A stretch of DNA of 64,000 nucleotides from Arthrobacter sp. OVS8 (GTDB taxonomy: Bacteria > Actinomycetota > Actinomycetes > Actinomycetales > Micrococcaceae). The notes beneath the pieces are model-generated. The model saw only the letters and a program-made list of their open reading frames with translations. It was not told the DNA's origin and searched no databases. The DNA lies in the NCBI GenBank assembly GCA_028370155.1, contig CP116670.1, forward strand, positions 3,348,001-3,412,000, given 5' to 3'. This document shows positions 26,642 through 35,443 of this stretch, one piece after another. How positions within the stretch are numbered: position 1 is the stretch's first letter; every line of letters begins with the position of its first letter. Position numbers and translations under genes: made by a program.

Positions 26642-27129
26642 ATGGAACTCGGACAGTACGTCACCGACCTGCAACGCCAGCTAGTGGATGCCGCGGAGAA
26701 CGGCTCGGAGGACACCCGCGCCGCCGCCGAGCGGCTCGCCGCCGGTCTGGATGCCGCCACGCGGCTCGTATTACTCGACGTCCTGTCGGCCGCGGCCGGC
26801 GAGATCACCCGGGACCTCGCGCCCGGCTCGGTGGACCTGCGGCTGCGCGGGCGCGACGTCGAGTTCGTCGTGACCCAGCCGAACACCGAACCCGACAACG
26901 ACGAGCGTCCGGCGGCACCCTCGACCTCGACGACGCGAGCACCTCCCGCACCACGCTCCGCCTGCCCGACGCCCTCAAAGCGCGGGTGGACGAGGCGGCC
27001 GCGGCGGACGGCCTGTCCGTCAACACCTGGCTGGTCCGTGCCGTTGCCACCGCCCTCCAACCCAAGCAGCGACGATCCGCGCAGCGCACGCTGCGCACCG
27101 GCGACAACTTCGCGGGCTGGGCGCGCTAA
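26642..27129 (+). CDS. HicB-like ribbon-helix-helix protein (frameshifted in this sequence)
   Basis: About 162 residues after restoring one base near 26910. The N-terminal 90 residues are helical (MELGQYVTDLQRQLVDAAEN). The C-terminal RHH/HicB-like DNA-binding part reads SRTTLRLPDALKARVDEAAA...LSVNTWLVRAVATAL and ends TGDNFAGWAR. It is first in an operon with a DUF4097 protein and an ABC exporter and lies right behind a palindrome, so it is probably an autoregulatory DNA-binding protein. No adjacent HicA-like toxin is present. Confidence 0.75.
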
Positions 27130-27219
27130 CCCGCTCACTCCACCACAGCCCAACACATCCACCAGCCACGCGAACCCGCGGGGCCGGACGAACACACCCA
27201 CAGAAAGGCAGACTTCGGC

Positions 27220-28065
27220 ATGCCCACCTTCAACACCCCCGCCCCCATTGACCTCGCCATCAACCTCCAGGTCGGCGCGATCGACGTCTTCGCCGGTGAC
27301 CGCACCGACACGGTGGTGACCGTCTCGCCCACCAACCCCGAGAAGGCGGTGGACCGCCGGGGCGCGGAGGAGACCACGGTCGACTTCGACGGCGAGCGGG
27401 TCACCATCAAGGGCCCGCGGCCCCGCTTCAGCTGGCGGGGCCCCACCGAGTCGGTCGACGTCAAGGTCGAGCTGCCGGCGGGCTCGCGGTTCACCGCCGA
27501 AATAGCGGTGGGCGGCGTGCGAACCGTCGGACGCCTCGGCGCGACCCGCATCAAGAGCTCGCTGGGCCGCGTGGATCTGGACACCACCGGCGACCTGTGG
27601 CTGCGCGCCTCGCACGGCAACGCGACCGTGGGTACCGCGGAGGGCGGAATCGAGATCACGGCTGACCACGGTCAGATCCGGATCGGAACGGTCACCGGCG
27701 ACGCGCTCCTCAAGGCCTCGCATGGCAGCATCCTGATCGGAGAGTCCGGCGGCGACCTCGACGCGAAGCTCTCCTACGGCGACCTCGACATCACGAAGGC
27801 GCTCGCCTCCGTTGCGGCGAAGACCGCGTACGGCAGCATCCACCTCGGAGAGGTCTCGAGCGGTTCCATCCAGGTGGAGAGCGGCTTCGGCCAGGTCACC
27901 ATCGGCGTGCGGCCCGGCGTTCCCGCCTGGCTCGACCTGTCCTCGAAGGACGGGCACGTGCGCAACGAGCTCGACGGCGACCACGCTCCCGGCCCGTCCG
28001 AGCAGGCGGTCGCAGTGCGTGCGCGCACCCGGGCAAGCGACATCAGCATCCAGCGCGCCCGGTAA
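27220..28065 (+). CDS. DUF4097 domain protein
   Basis: A 281-residue all-beta protein with the repetitive pattern of the DUF4097 adhesin-like solenoid: FTAEIAVGGVRTVGRLG, VDLDTTGDLWLRASHGNATV, IEITADHGQIRIGTVTGDALL, KASHGSILIGESGGDL, KTAYGSIHLGEVSSGSI. About 20-residue beta-helix turns recur, most with a xGx motif. No signal peptide or membrane helix is seen, so it appears cytoplasmic. Genes of this type regularly precede DrrA-like ATPases in actinobacteria; its molecular role is unknown. Confidence 0.85.
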   Translation: MPTFNTPAPIDLAINLQVGAIDVFAGDRTDTVVTVSPTNPEKAVDRRGAEETTVDFDGERVTIKGPRPRFSWRGPTESVDVKVELPAGSRFTAEIAVGGVRTVGRLGATRIKSSLGRVDLDTTGDLWLRASHGNATVGTAEGGIEITADHGQIRIGTVTGDALLKASHGSILIGESGGDLDAKLSYGDLDITKALASVAAKTAYGSIHLGEVSSGSIQVESGFGQVTIGVRPGVPAWLDLSSKDGHVRNELDGDHAPGPSEQAVAVRARTRASDISIQRAR

Positions 28066-28096
28066 CTCCGGGCATCCAGCGGAAAGGAACGAACCC

Positions 28097-29041
28097 ATGA
28101 ACACGCCAGCCATCGAAGTCCGCGGGCTGCGGAAGTCCTACGGCCAAAAAGCCGTGCTCGACGACGTCCACCTCACCGTGGGCGCGGGCACCGTCACCGC
28201 GCTGCTCGGCCCGAACGGCGCGGGCAAAACGACCGCCGTGCACATCCTGGCCACACTTGTCCGGCCCGACGGCGGCACAGCCGTCGTGAACGGCTGCGAC
28301 GTCGTGCGCGATCCGGGCGGCGTGCGCGCCGCGATCGGCCTGACCGGACAGTTCTCCGCGGTGGACAACCTCCTCACCGGCGAGGAGAACCTCCAGCTGA
28401 TGGCCCGGCTGCGCCACCTCGGGACGAGCCGATCAAAGACCCGGGTGGCCGAGCTGCTGGAGCAGTTCGACCTCACCGACGCCGCCCGCAAGCCGCTCGC
28501 CACCTACTCGGGCGGGATGCGGCGCCGCCTCGACCTCGCGATGACCCTCGTCTCGGCGCCCAGCGTCATCTTCCTCGACGAGCCCACCACGGGCCTGGAC
28601 CCGCGCAGCCGCCACACCATGTGGGACATCGTGCGCGGCCTCGTCGCGGACGGCACCACCGTGCTGCTCACCACCCAGTACCTCGACGAGGCCGACGAAC
28701 TCGCGGACCGCATCGCAGTCCTCGACGGCGGCCGCATCGTCGCCGAGGGGACCCCGGACGAGCTCAAGCGCCTGGTGCCCGGAGGCCACATCCGGCTCCG
28801 GTTCGCGGATGCCGCGGCGCTCGACGCCGCGGCCCGCCTGCTCGACGAGTCGGCCCGGGACGACGCCGGGCTCTCGCTCACCGTGCCGAGCGACGGCGGA
28901 GTGGGCGCGCTGCGCACCGTGCTGGAGCGGCTCGGCACGGCCAACCTCGAGGTGGACGACCTCAGCATCCACACCCCGGACCTCGATGACGTGTTCTTCG
29001 CGCTCACCGGCCGGGCCGACACGAAGGGAACCGCGTCATGA
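28097..29041 (+). CDS. DrrA-type ABC exporter ATP-binding protein
   Basis: A 314-residue ATPase: Walker A LLGPNGAGKTTAV near residue 38, Q loop region GLTGQFSAVD, signature YSGGMRRRLDLAM near 137, Walker B VIFLDEPTTGLDPRS near 158, switch His replaced by Gln in LLTTQYLDEAD (usual for DrrA). A C-terminal extension (residues 225-314) matches the daunorubicin-resistance ATPase tail. The real start is ATG 28097 (MNTPAIEVRGLRKSYG); it overlaps the permease by ATGA. Confidence 0.9.
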   Translation: MNTPAIEVRGLRKSYGQKAVLDDVHLTVGAGTVTALLGPNGAGKTTAVHILATLVRPDGGTAVVNGCDVVRDPGGVRAAIGLTGQFSAVDNLLTGEENLQLMARLRHLGTSRSKTRVAELLEQFDLTDAARKPLATYSGGMRRRLDLAMTLVSAPSVIFLDEPTTGLDPRSRHTMWDIVRGLVADGTTVLLTTQYLDEADELADRIAVLDGGRIVAEGTPDELKRLVPGGHIRLRFADAAALDAAARLLDESARDDAGLSLTVPSDGGVGALRTVLERLGTANLEVDDLSIHTPDLDDVFFALTGRADTKGTAS

Positions 29042-29873
29042 CCACCATCACCGCCCGGCGCCAGACGACTCCGGGCACCGGCCGTCAATCGCACGTCATC
29101 GCCGACGCAGTCACCATGCTGCGCCGCAACCTGCTGCACATGGTGCGCTACCCCGGCCTGTCCGTGTTCACCATCGTGGGGCCGGTGGTGCTCCTGCTGT
29201 TCTTCGTGTTCGTGTTCGGCGGCACCCTCGGGGCCGGCCTGCCCGGCGCGGATCCGGCCGGCGGGCGGGAGGCATATGTCGCCTACGTAATGCCGGGCAT
29301 CCTGCTGCTGACCATTGCGGGCAGCGCCGGCGGCACCGCGACGACGGTCTCGATGGACATGGCCGAGGGCATCACGGCGCGGTTCCGCACCATGGCGATC
29401 TCGAGGGCTGCGGTACTTGCCGGGCACGTGCTCGGCAACACCATCCAGGCGATCATCGCCGTTGTGCTGGTGCTCGGCGTCGGGCTGTTGATTGGCTTCC
29501 GCCCGACCGCCGGACCGGTCGAGTGGTGTGCGGCCGCCGGGCTGCTGGTGTTCATCGCGTTCGCGATCAGCTGGCTGGGGTGGCCATGGGCATGCAGGCG
29601 AAGTCGGTCGAGACAGCAAGCAATCTGCCCCTCCTGTTGACCTTCCTGCCCTTCCTCAGCAGCGGCTTCGTGCCCACCGAGTCCATGCCGGAGTGGATGC
29701 AGTGGTTTGCGCAGTACCAGCCGTTCACGCCGTTTATCGAGGCCATCCGCGGCTTGCTGCTTGGCACCCCGCTCGGCTGGAGCCCGGTGCTCGCGACCGG
29801 ATGGTGCGTGGTGATTGTGGTCGCCGGGTATGCCTGGTCCATGGCGCTCTACGAGCGGAAGTCGGTGCGCTGA
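29038..29873 (+). CDS. DrrB-type ABC-2 permease (frameshifted in this sequence)
   Basis: Restored length about 278 residues with six membrane segments (PGLSVFTIVGPVVLLLFFVF, VAYVMPGILLLTIAGSAGGT, TIQAIIAVVLVLGVGLLIGF, CAAAGLLVFIAFAISWLG, LPLLLTFLPFLSSGFVP, VLATGWCVVIVVAGYAW). The ABC-2 signature region ITARFRTMAISRAAVLAGHV is present. One missing base in the GGGG run at 29577 (WLGVAMGMQAKS) splits the frame. With the ATPase it forms a drug/lipid-type exporter. Confidence 0.85.
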
Positions 29874-29894
29874 GCCCCAGCCTTCACCGGTCAA

Positions 29895-29931
29895 GAGCGG
29901 GCGGCCGCGGGTTCAACGCGGCCGCCCGCTC
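29895..29931 (+). terminator. Terminator hairpin after the ABC exporter operon
   Basis: 15-bp perfect arms GAGCGGGCGGCCGCG / CGCGGCCGCCCGCTC with a 7-nt loop, 22 bases past the permease stop, followed by TCCTT. Its sequence is unrelated to the dispersed GACGACGGCGGGA family. Confidence 0.75.
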
Positions 29932-29984
29932 TCCTTGCGGCAAAGCCGAGCCATTCAGCAGCGGTCCGTGCCAGACTTTCAGCC

Positions 29985-30331
29985 ATGGAGCCCATGGATT
30001 GCCTGGTCATCTACGTCCCCACCAGTGCCGCGCAGGCTGTCCGGCAAGCCATCGGCGACGCCGGGGCGGGCCGCCTGGGTAACTACTCGCACTGCTCGTT
30101 CAGTCTCGAAGGCACCGGGCGCTTCACGCCGCTGCCCGGCGCGACCCCGGCGATCGGCGCCGTCGGATCCCCGAGGAAGTGCCGGAAACCCGCATCGAGG
30201 CCATCTACCCGCGCTCCCGGCGCACCGCCGTCGTGGGAGCCGCCCTGTCCGCGCATCCGTACGAGACGCCGGCGTTCATGACTTTTCCGGTTGATGCCAG
30301 CCGGCCGGACGGCGCAGGCGCCGCGGAGTAG
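29985..30331 (+). CDS. YqfO/NIF3-associated CutA-like protein (frameshifted in this sequence)
   Basis: About 115 residues after one restored base near 30170. The N part MDCLVIYVPTSAAQAVRQAI, GAGRLGNYSHCSFSLEGTGRF, TPAIGAVG and the shifted C part IEAIYPRSRRTAVVGAALSA, HPYETPAF match the domain inserted in NIF3/YqfO proteins (GAGxxGNYxxCSF...GTGxFxP...HPYExPA). It also occurs alone. The function is unclear; a trimeric CutA-like fold is known for the family. Confidence 0.75.
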
Positions 30332-30398
30332 CGCGGCGGGTGCGGAAGCGGGTGTGACCTACGAGCCGCGGCAGGCGAGTGCCAGAAGCAGTTCCTAC

Positions 30399-31778
30399 TC
30401 ATTTAGAGGACGAGGTGTTCGCCATTCCCGCTTCCTCTTCAGCAGCCGTCCGCGCGTACGACGCCGAGACCCGGCGGTAAACCGGGGTCAGGAAGGCCAG
30501 CAGAGCGGCCGCGATCATGATGATTCCGGCCACCAGGAACACCAGGGCGATGCCGCGGGAGGTGCCCTCGCCCAGCAGCGGGGCCAGCTGGGCGGCACCC
30601 TCGGCGGACCGGGCGTAGGGGATGATCCAGACCTGGGCGATCGGCGCGATGAGGAATGCGGTGATCGGCGCTGCCGCGGACTCGAAGGCCATGGCGAATC
30701 CGAACACCCGGCCCTGCCGGTTGAGGGGCACCACCTGCTGGATGACCGTTTGCTCGGCGGCCTCCACGAAGGGCACCAGGACCAGGTAGAGCCAGATGCC
30801 GGCGATATACAGCCAGGCCCGCTCCCGCAGTGTGAACACCGCACCCAGGACCCCCATTACGATCACCGCGATGAGCATGGTGCGCAGCGGGTTGGACCCG
30901 AGTCCGAACTTGCCGATCAGCGCTCCGCCCACGATGAAGCCGGTGGCGCCGAGCGCGAAGTAGGCCCCCCACAGCTCCACCGGGAACATTTCCAGTCCGT
31001 AGGGATCCATCAGGGCCATGTAGACGCCGCCGATGAAGTTGTTGAACGTGGAGAACAGGATCAGCGCGAACAGCCCGGAAATAGCCAGCACGGCGGCGAG
31101 GGCGCCGCGCAGGTCAAATCCGCCGTGCGCGTCAGTGGCGGCCGCCCGCACCTCCTCGGGCATGCGCAGCATCAGCAGGTGCGCGAATGCCAGCGCCGTG
31201 AGCACTATCGCGACGACGATCGTCCAGCCCATGCCCAGCAGCCCGACCGACAGCCCGGAGAGCAGTGAGGTGACGATGAACATCAGTCCCTGCACCATGC
31301 CCACCAGCCCGTTGGCGTTGGCCCGCCGGTCCGGCTCGATGAGGATGGTGACCGTGGTGGAGAGGGCGATGTTGCGCATGTTTTCCACCACCGCTCCGAC
31401 CAGGATGATCAGGGTGAAAACCCAGAACCAAGGCTGGGTGAGGTCCAGGAGCCGGGCGGTGGGTGTCAGCAGGAACATGACCCCGGCAAGTACGAACATC
31501 ACCAGCGTGAATCCGGCGGCGAAGCGCATCACGGCCAGCTTGCGGTAGCGGTCCACGAAGGTGCCGAAGCTGATGCTGGAGAGGGCGATCAGCAGCATGT
31601 ACGCGCCGCCGATCACCCCGGTGGCGATCACGTTGCGCGTCTGCAGGTACACCCAGAATGTCAGGGCGAACCACAGGTAGCTGGTGGTGATGTTGGCCAG
31701 GGCGGTGTTCACCAGGATCCCGGCGAACGTGCGGGACCGCTGTGCCGGATTGCGCAAGGCCTCGGTCATGCGTCCCAT
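30399..31778 (-). CDS. MFS transporter
   Basis: About 459 residues with 12 predicted helices, ending in a polar tail (AAEEEAGMANTSSSK). Landmarks: SFGTFVDRYRKLAVMRF (loop 2-3) and ALIGKFGLGSNPLRTMLIAV in the second half. Starts at 31778 (MGRMTEAL) or 31769 are possible; neither has a clear ribosome binding site. The frame upstream to 31868 runs into the operator region of the divergent LacI gene and is unlikely. Divergence suggests possible co-regulation with the fructan/sucrose cluster, but the substrate is unknown. Confidence 0.85.
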   Translation of the reverse strand: MGRMTEALRNPAQRSRTFAGILVNTALANITTSYLWFALTFWVYLQTRNVIATGVIGGAYMLLIALSSISFGTFVDRYRKLAVMRFAAGFTLVMFVLAGVMFLLTPTARLLDLTQPWFWVFTLIILVGAVVENMRNIALSTTVTILIEPDRRANANGLVGMVQGLMFIVTSLLSGLSVGLLGMGWTIVVAIVLTALAFAHLLMLRMPEEVRAAATDAHGGFDLRGALAAVLAISGLFALILFSTFNNFIGGVYMALMDPYGLEMFPVELWGAYFALGATGFIVGGALIGKFGLGSNPLRTMLIAVIVMGVLGAVFTLRERAWLYIAGIWLYLVLVPFVEAAEQTVIQQVVPLNRQGRVFGFAMAFESAAAPITAFLIAPIAQVWIIPYARSAEGAAQLAPLLGEGTSRGIALVFLVAGIIMIAAALLAFLTPVYRRVSASYARTAAEEEAGMANTSSSK

Positions 31779-31855
31779 TGTACTGACGACGACCGGGCGC
31801 GGACACGGTTGTCGCCCGTTCCGGAAGAAGTTCCGGGCGGCTGCGGGCGAAATGA

Positions 31856-31913
31856 TTGACAGTTGCAAATCGTTTTGGGTACTGTGATCAACACAACAAG
31901 CAAAACGTTTTGC
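31856..31913 (+). promoter_or_regulatory. LacI-family gene promoter with two operators
   Basis: TTGACA at 31856-31861 and TACTGT at 31880-31885 (18-bp spacer) form a promoter. Operator A (GCAAATCGTTTTGG, 31865-31878) fills the spacer. Operator B (GCAAAACGTTTTGC, 31900-31913) is a perfect palindrome just upstream of the AAAGGA ribosome binding site. Centres are 35 bp apart. The central CG and AAACG/CGTTT arms are typical of LacI/CcpA-like regulators, so autoregulation is likely. Confidence 0.65.
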
Positions 31914-31925
31914 AAAGGACAGTCA

Positions 31926-32948
31926 ATGGCGACAAAGATAGGCATCCGGGAAGTGGCGAAGGCCGCCGGCGTTTCCGTCACCACGGTTTCGCACGCCCTC
32001 AATGACGCCACCAGTTCCCGCGTCAATCCTCAGACCCAGCAGCATGTGCGGGCGGTGGCCAAGGACCTTGGTTACGCTCCCAACCGGCTTGCCAGCGGAC
32101 TGCGCAACCAGCGTTCGCAGATCCTTGGCCTCGTCAGCGACGAAATCACCACCACGCCGTTCGCCGGGGCAATGATCAGGGGCGCCCAGGACGCCGCCTA
32201 CGAGCGCGGCTACGTGCTCATGGTGGTCAACTCGGGCCGCGATCTGGAACTCGAGAACCGCGAAATCCGCACACTGCAGCAACACCAGGTGGACGGCATC
32301 GTCTACGCGAGGATGTACCACCAGGGAGTCAGCCTTCCGGAGGAACTGGGCACGCTGCCCACGGTCCTCCTGGACGCCGTTACGGCGGACCGGTCCATCT
32401 CGTCGGTGGTCCCGGACGAAGTGGCGGCGGCGGAAACGGCAGTGGAAGCCCTCGTCAAGGCCGGCCATACCAGGATCGGAATGCTCGGCAACGGCGACGA
32501 TATCCCGGCAACCCACGGACGGCTGCAGGGCTTCCGGAACGCCCTGGCGCGCCACGGCCTCCGCTTCCATGCGGAACTGGTGACCGCCGGGGTGGCCGAT
32601 ACTCAGGGCGGGCGGGAGGCCGCCTTGGAACTGCTGCAGCGCCCGGAGCGGCCAACTGGATTGTTCTGTTTCAGCGACCGCGTGGCCATGGGGGCCTACC
32701 AGGCCGCTGCCGCGCTGGGGCTCCGCATTCCCGAGGACGTCTCCATCGTCGGAACGGACAACCTCGAGCTGATCGCGGCGGCGCTGTGGCCCGGACTCAC
32801 CACCGTGGCGCTTCCGCACTATGAGATGGGACGCTGGGCGGTCACCCGGCTCCTTGACGATATCGAAGGGCCCGAAACGGCAGCCGTCCAGGAGAAGTTC
32901 TCCTGCCCGCTCATTGAGAGAGGATCCGTCGGCCCGCCGCCGGACTGA
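31926..32948 (+). CDS. LacI-family regulator of the GH32/ABC cluster
   Basis: A 340-residue LacI-type repressor: HTH GIREVAKAAGVSVTTVSHALND, hinge SRVNPQTQQHVRAVAKDLGYAPNRLASGLR, then the effector domain (ILGLVSDEITTTPF, VDGIVYARMYHQGV, GLFCFSDRVAMGAYQAAAAL, VSIVGTDNLELIAAALWPGLTTVALP). ATG 31926 has AAAGGA 6 nt upstream. It precedes the binding-protein gene by 155 bases and probably senses the imported fructoside or a product. Confidence 0.92.
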   Translation: MATKIGIREVAKAAGVSVTTVSHALNDATSSRVNPQTQQHVRAVAKDLGYAPNRLASGLRNQRSQILGLVSDEITTTPFAGAMIRGAQDAAYERGYVLMVVNSGRDLELENREIRTLQQHQVDGIVYARMYHQGVSLPEELGTLPTVLLDAVTADRSISSVVPDEVAAAETAVEALVKAGHTRIGMLGNGDDIPATHGRLQGFRNALARHGLRFHAELVTAGVADTQGGREAALELLQRPERPTGLFCFSDRVAMGAYQAAAALGLRIPEDVSIVGTDNLELIAAALWPGLTTVALPHYEMGRWAVTRLLDDIEGPETAAVQEKFSCPLIERGSVGPPPD

Positions 32949-33103
32949 GCAAACCGGACAGTGCACTCAGGCCAGACCACACTCCACCGACAGCAAACAC
33001 CCTAACCCCGGGCCCCGCAAAGGGACGCAGCCGTTGCACCGGCCGCGCCCCCAAGGACCCGGGCTGATCATCCGCGCATAAACACAAGCAGAAAGACCCA
33101 CTC

Positions 33104-34399
33104 ATGAACAAGCGATTCACCCGAATCCTGGCCACCAGCATAACGGCGGCCGCCCTGATCGGCAGCCTTGGCGCCTGCGGCAAAGGCAGTGCCTCGGCCA
33201 CGTCCGAAGGCTCCAACGAGATCACCCTGTGGACCCACAACGCCGGCAACCCGGAAGAGCTGGCGGCGATCAAGGGCGTCGTCGACTCCTACAACAAGAG
33301 CAGCAATGCCAAGGCCAAGATCAAGGTGCAGGCATTTCCGCAGGACTCCTACAACGACTCCGTGGTCTCTGCCGCCGCAGCCGGCAAACTTCCCTGCATC
33401 GTCGATATCGACGGCCCCAATGTCCCCAACTGGGCGTGGGCCGAGTACCTGACACCGCTCAAGCTCACCACTGACCTTTCCGCACACCTCCCCAGCACCG
33501 TTGCCACGTGGGAAGGCGAGACCTACGCGGTGGGCCACTACGACGTCGCGCTGGCCATGCTTGCCCGGGCCTCCGACCTCAAGGCCGCAGGTGTACGGGT
33601 GGCAACGGTGGAGCAGCCCTGGACCAAGGACGAATTCCAGGACGCGCTGACCAAGCTCAAGGCCCTGGGCAAGTGGGACTACCCGCTGGACATGGGGACC
33701 GCCGGCAGCGGCGAATGGCTGCCGTACGGCTACTCGCCGTTCCTGCAGTCCTTCGGCGCAGACCTCATCAACCGCGACGGTTTCCAGACGGCGGAAGGCG
33801 TCCTCAACGGGGACAAAGCGGTGGAGTGGGCCCAGTGGTTCCGCGGCCTGGCGGAACAGGGCTTCATGGCCACGAAGAGCGGCAAGGACTCCACCCAGGA
33901 CTTCCTGAACAACAAGAGCGGGCTGCTCTACACCGGTTCATGGGCCGCGGACAAGGCCCGCGCCGCACTCGGCGAGGACCTGGTGGTTATGCCCACGGTG
34001 GACCTCGGCAACGGACCCAAGATCGGCGGGGCCTCCTGGCAGTGGGGCGTCACGGAGGGCTGCGCAAACCCCGACGCCGCCATGGACTACCTCTCGTACT
34101 CCCTGAAGCCGGAAAACCTGGCCGCAGTTGCCAAGGCCACGGGAACCATCCCGGCGACGGATGAGGCCGCAGCGCTGATCCCCGCGTTCGCGGAGGGCGG
34201 CGCCAACCGGATCTTCATGGACTTCTCCCGCCAGTACGCGGTGATGCGCCCCGAAACGCCGGCCTACCCCTTCATCGCCACCGAATACGGCAAGGCGGTC
34301 CAGGACGTCCTGGCAGGCGCCGATCCCCAGACGGCCCTGGACAAGGCAGTCAAGGCCATCGACGCCAACATCAAGTCCAACGGCGGCTACAAGAACTAG
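33104..34399 (+). CDS. CUT1 ABC transporter sugar-binding lipoprotein
   Basis: A 431-residue family-1 extracellular solute-binding protein. Lipoprotein signal: basic start MNKRFTRI, hydrophobic core, lipobox IGSLGAC-GK with Cys at about 25. The mature domain shows EITLWTHNAGNPEELAAIKGVVD, the hinge region GPNVPNWAWAEYL, and GLLYTGSWAADKAR. Context (permeases plus a cytoplasmic GH32 enzyme) points to sucrose or fructo-oligosaccharides as ligand. Start has a weak AGAAAG site. Confidence 0.92.
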   Translation: MNKRFTRILATSITAAALIGSLGACGKGSASATSEGSNEITLWTHNAGNPEELAAIKGVVDSYNKSSNAKAKIKVQAFPQDSYNDSVVSAAAAGKLPCIVDIDGPNVPNWAWAEYLTPLKLTTDLSAHLPSTVATWEGETYAVGHYDVALAMLARASDLKAAGVRVATVEQPWTKDEFQDALTKLKALGKWDYPLDMGTAGSGEWLPYGYSPFLQSFGADLINRDGFQTAEGVLNGDKAVEWAQWFRGLAEQGFMATKSGKDSTQDFLNNKSGLLYTGSWAADKARAALGEDLVVMPTVDLGNGPKIGGASWQWGVTEGCANPDAAMDYLSYSLKPENLAAVAKATGTIPATDEAAALIPAFAEGGANRIFMDFSRQYAVMRPETPAYPFIATEYGKAVQDVLAGADPQTALDKAVKAIDANIKSNGGYKN

Positions 34400-34413
34400 C
34401 AGCCCTCCGCGGA

Positions 34414-34450
34414 GGACGACGACGGCCGGCGAGTTCCGCCGTCGTCGTCC
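34414..34450. terminator. Hairpin, copy 3 of the dispersed family, between binding protein and permease genes
   Basis: Arms GGACGACGACGGC / GCCGTCGTCGTCC around an 11-base centre. It lies inside the operon, after the binding-protein gene, where partial termination or mRNA stabilisation would yield more binding protein than permease. Confidence 0.65.
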
Positions 34451-34479
34451 CCCGGTGCTGCAGGTCAACGGAGAATCCC

Positions 34480-35442
34480 ATGACAACCACGCCTCTTGAC
34501 ACCCGTCCCCGCCCCGCCGCCGCACCGACGCCGGCGCCGCTGCCGTCCGCGCCGCGCCACCGCCGGGCAGGCTTCCTGCGCGAGCAGATCAGCGGCTGGG
34601 GCATGATTGCCCCCGCCGCGGTGCTGCTGCTCCTCTTTGTGTTCCTGCCGGCCATCCTGGGCTTCGGCCTGGCCTTCACCAACGCCCGGCTGATCTCACC
34701 CCGCCCGGTGGAATTCGTCGGCACCGACAACTTTGCCCGGCTGTTCGCGGACCCCACCTTCTGGCGGGCACTCCTGAACGTCACCTACTTCGCCGTGGTG
34801 GTGGTCCCGGTGCAGTCGGCCCTGGCCCTGGCCATGGCGCTGCTGATCAACAAGAAGTTCCGCGGCGTGAACTTCTTCCGCACCGTCTACTTCCTGCCCG
34901 TGGTCACGTCCATGGTGGTGGTCTCCCTGCTGTGGCTCTTTATGTACCGCAAGGACGGCCTGATCAACGAGCTGTTGTCCACCTTCAGCTTCGGCCTCAT
35001 CCAAGGCGCTGACTGGCTCAACGACCCCGCCACGGCCATGCCCGCCATCATCGCGCTGTCCATCTGGCAGGCCGCCGGATTCCACATGATCATCTGGCTC
35101 GCCGGCCTGCAGAGCATCTCCGGGGAACTGTACGAGGCGGCCCAGCTGGACGGCGCCAGCCGGTGGCACCAGTTCCGGTATGTCACCTGGCCCGGCCTGA
35201 AGCACACCCGCAGCCTGGTCCTGGTGACCATCACCATCCAGGCCCTCGGCCTCTTCGACCAGGTCAGCGTCATGACCCAGGGCGGCCCGCTCGACTCCAC
35301 CACCACCATCATTTACGAGGCCGTCCGCTCCGGCTTCAAACAGCAGGAAACCTCCTACGCCTCCGCGATATCGCTGGTTTTCTTCGTCCTGGTGCTGCTC
35401 ATTTCAGCGGTGCAGCGCTACCTGACCCGAGAGAAGGACTGA
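34480..35442 (+). CDS. CUT1 ABC permease 1 (MalF type)
   Basis: A 320-residue permease with six core helices (GMIAPAAVLLLLFVFLPAIL, NVTYFAVVVVPVQSALALAM, FFRTVYFLPVVTSMVVVSLL, FHMIIWLAGLQSISGEL, LVLVTITIQALGLFDQV, AISLVFFVLVLLISAVQRYL). The EAA loop ELYEAAQLDGASRWHQFRYVTWPGL contacts the ATPase. The N terminus has a Pro/Ala-rich cytoplasmic leader. No ATPase gene is in the cluster; a shared MsiK-type ATPase elsewhere is expected, as is usual in actinobacteria. Confidence 0.92.
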   Translation: MTTTPLDTRPRPAAAPTPAPLPSAPRHRRAGFLREQISGWGMIAPAAVLLLLFVFLPAILGFGLAFTNARLISPRPVEFVGTDNFARLFADPTFWRALLNVTYFAVVVVPVQSALALAMALLINKKFRGVNFFRTVYFLPVVTSMVVVSLLWLFMYRKDGLINELLSTFSFGLIQGADWLNDPATAMPAIIALSIWQAAGFHMIIWLAGLQSISGELYEAAQLDGASRWHQFRYVTWPGLKHTRSLVLVTITIQALGLFDQVSVMTQGGPLDSTTTIIYEAVRSGFKQQETSYASAISLVFFVLVLLISAVQRYLTREKD

Positions 35443-35443
35443 C

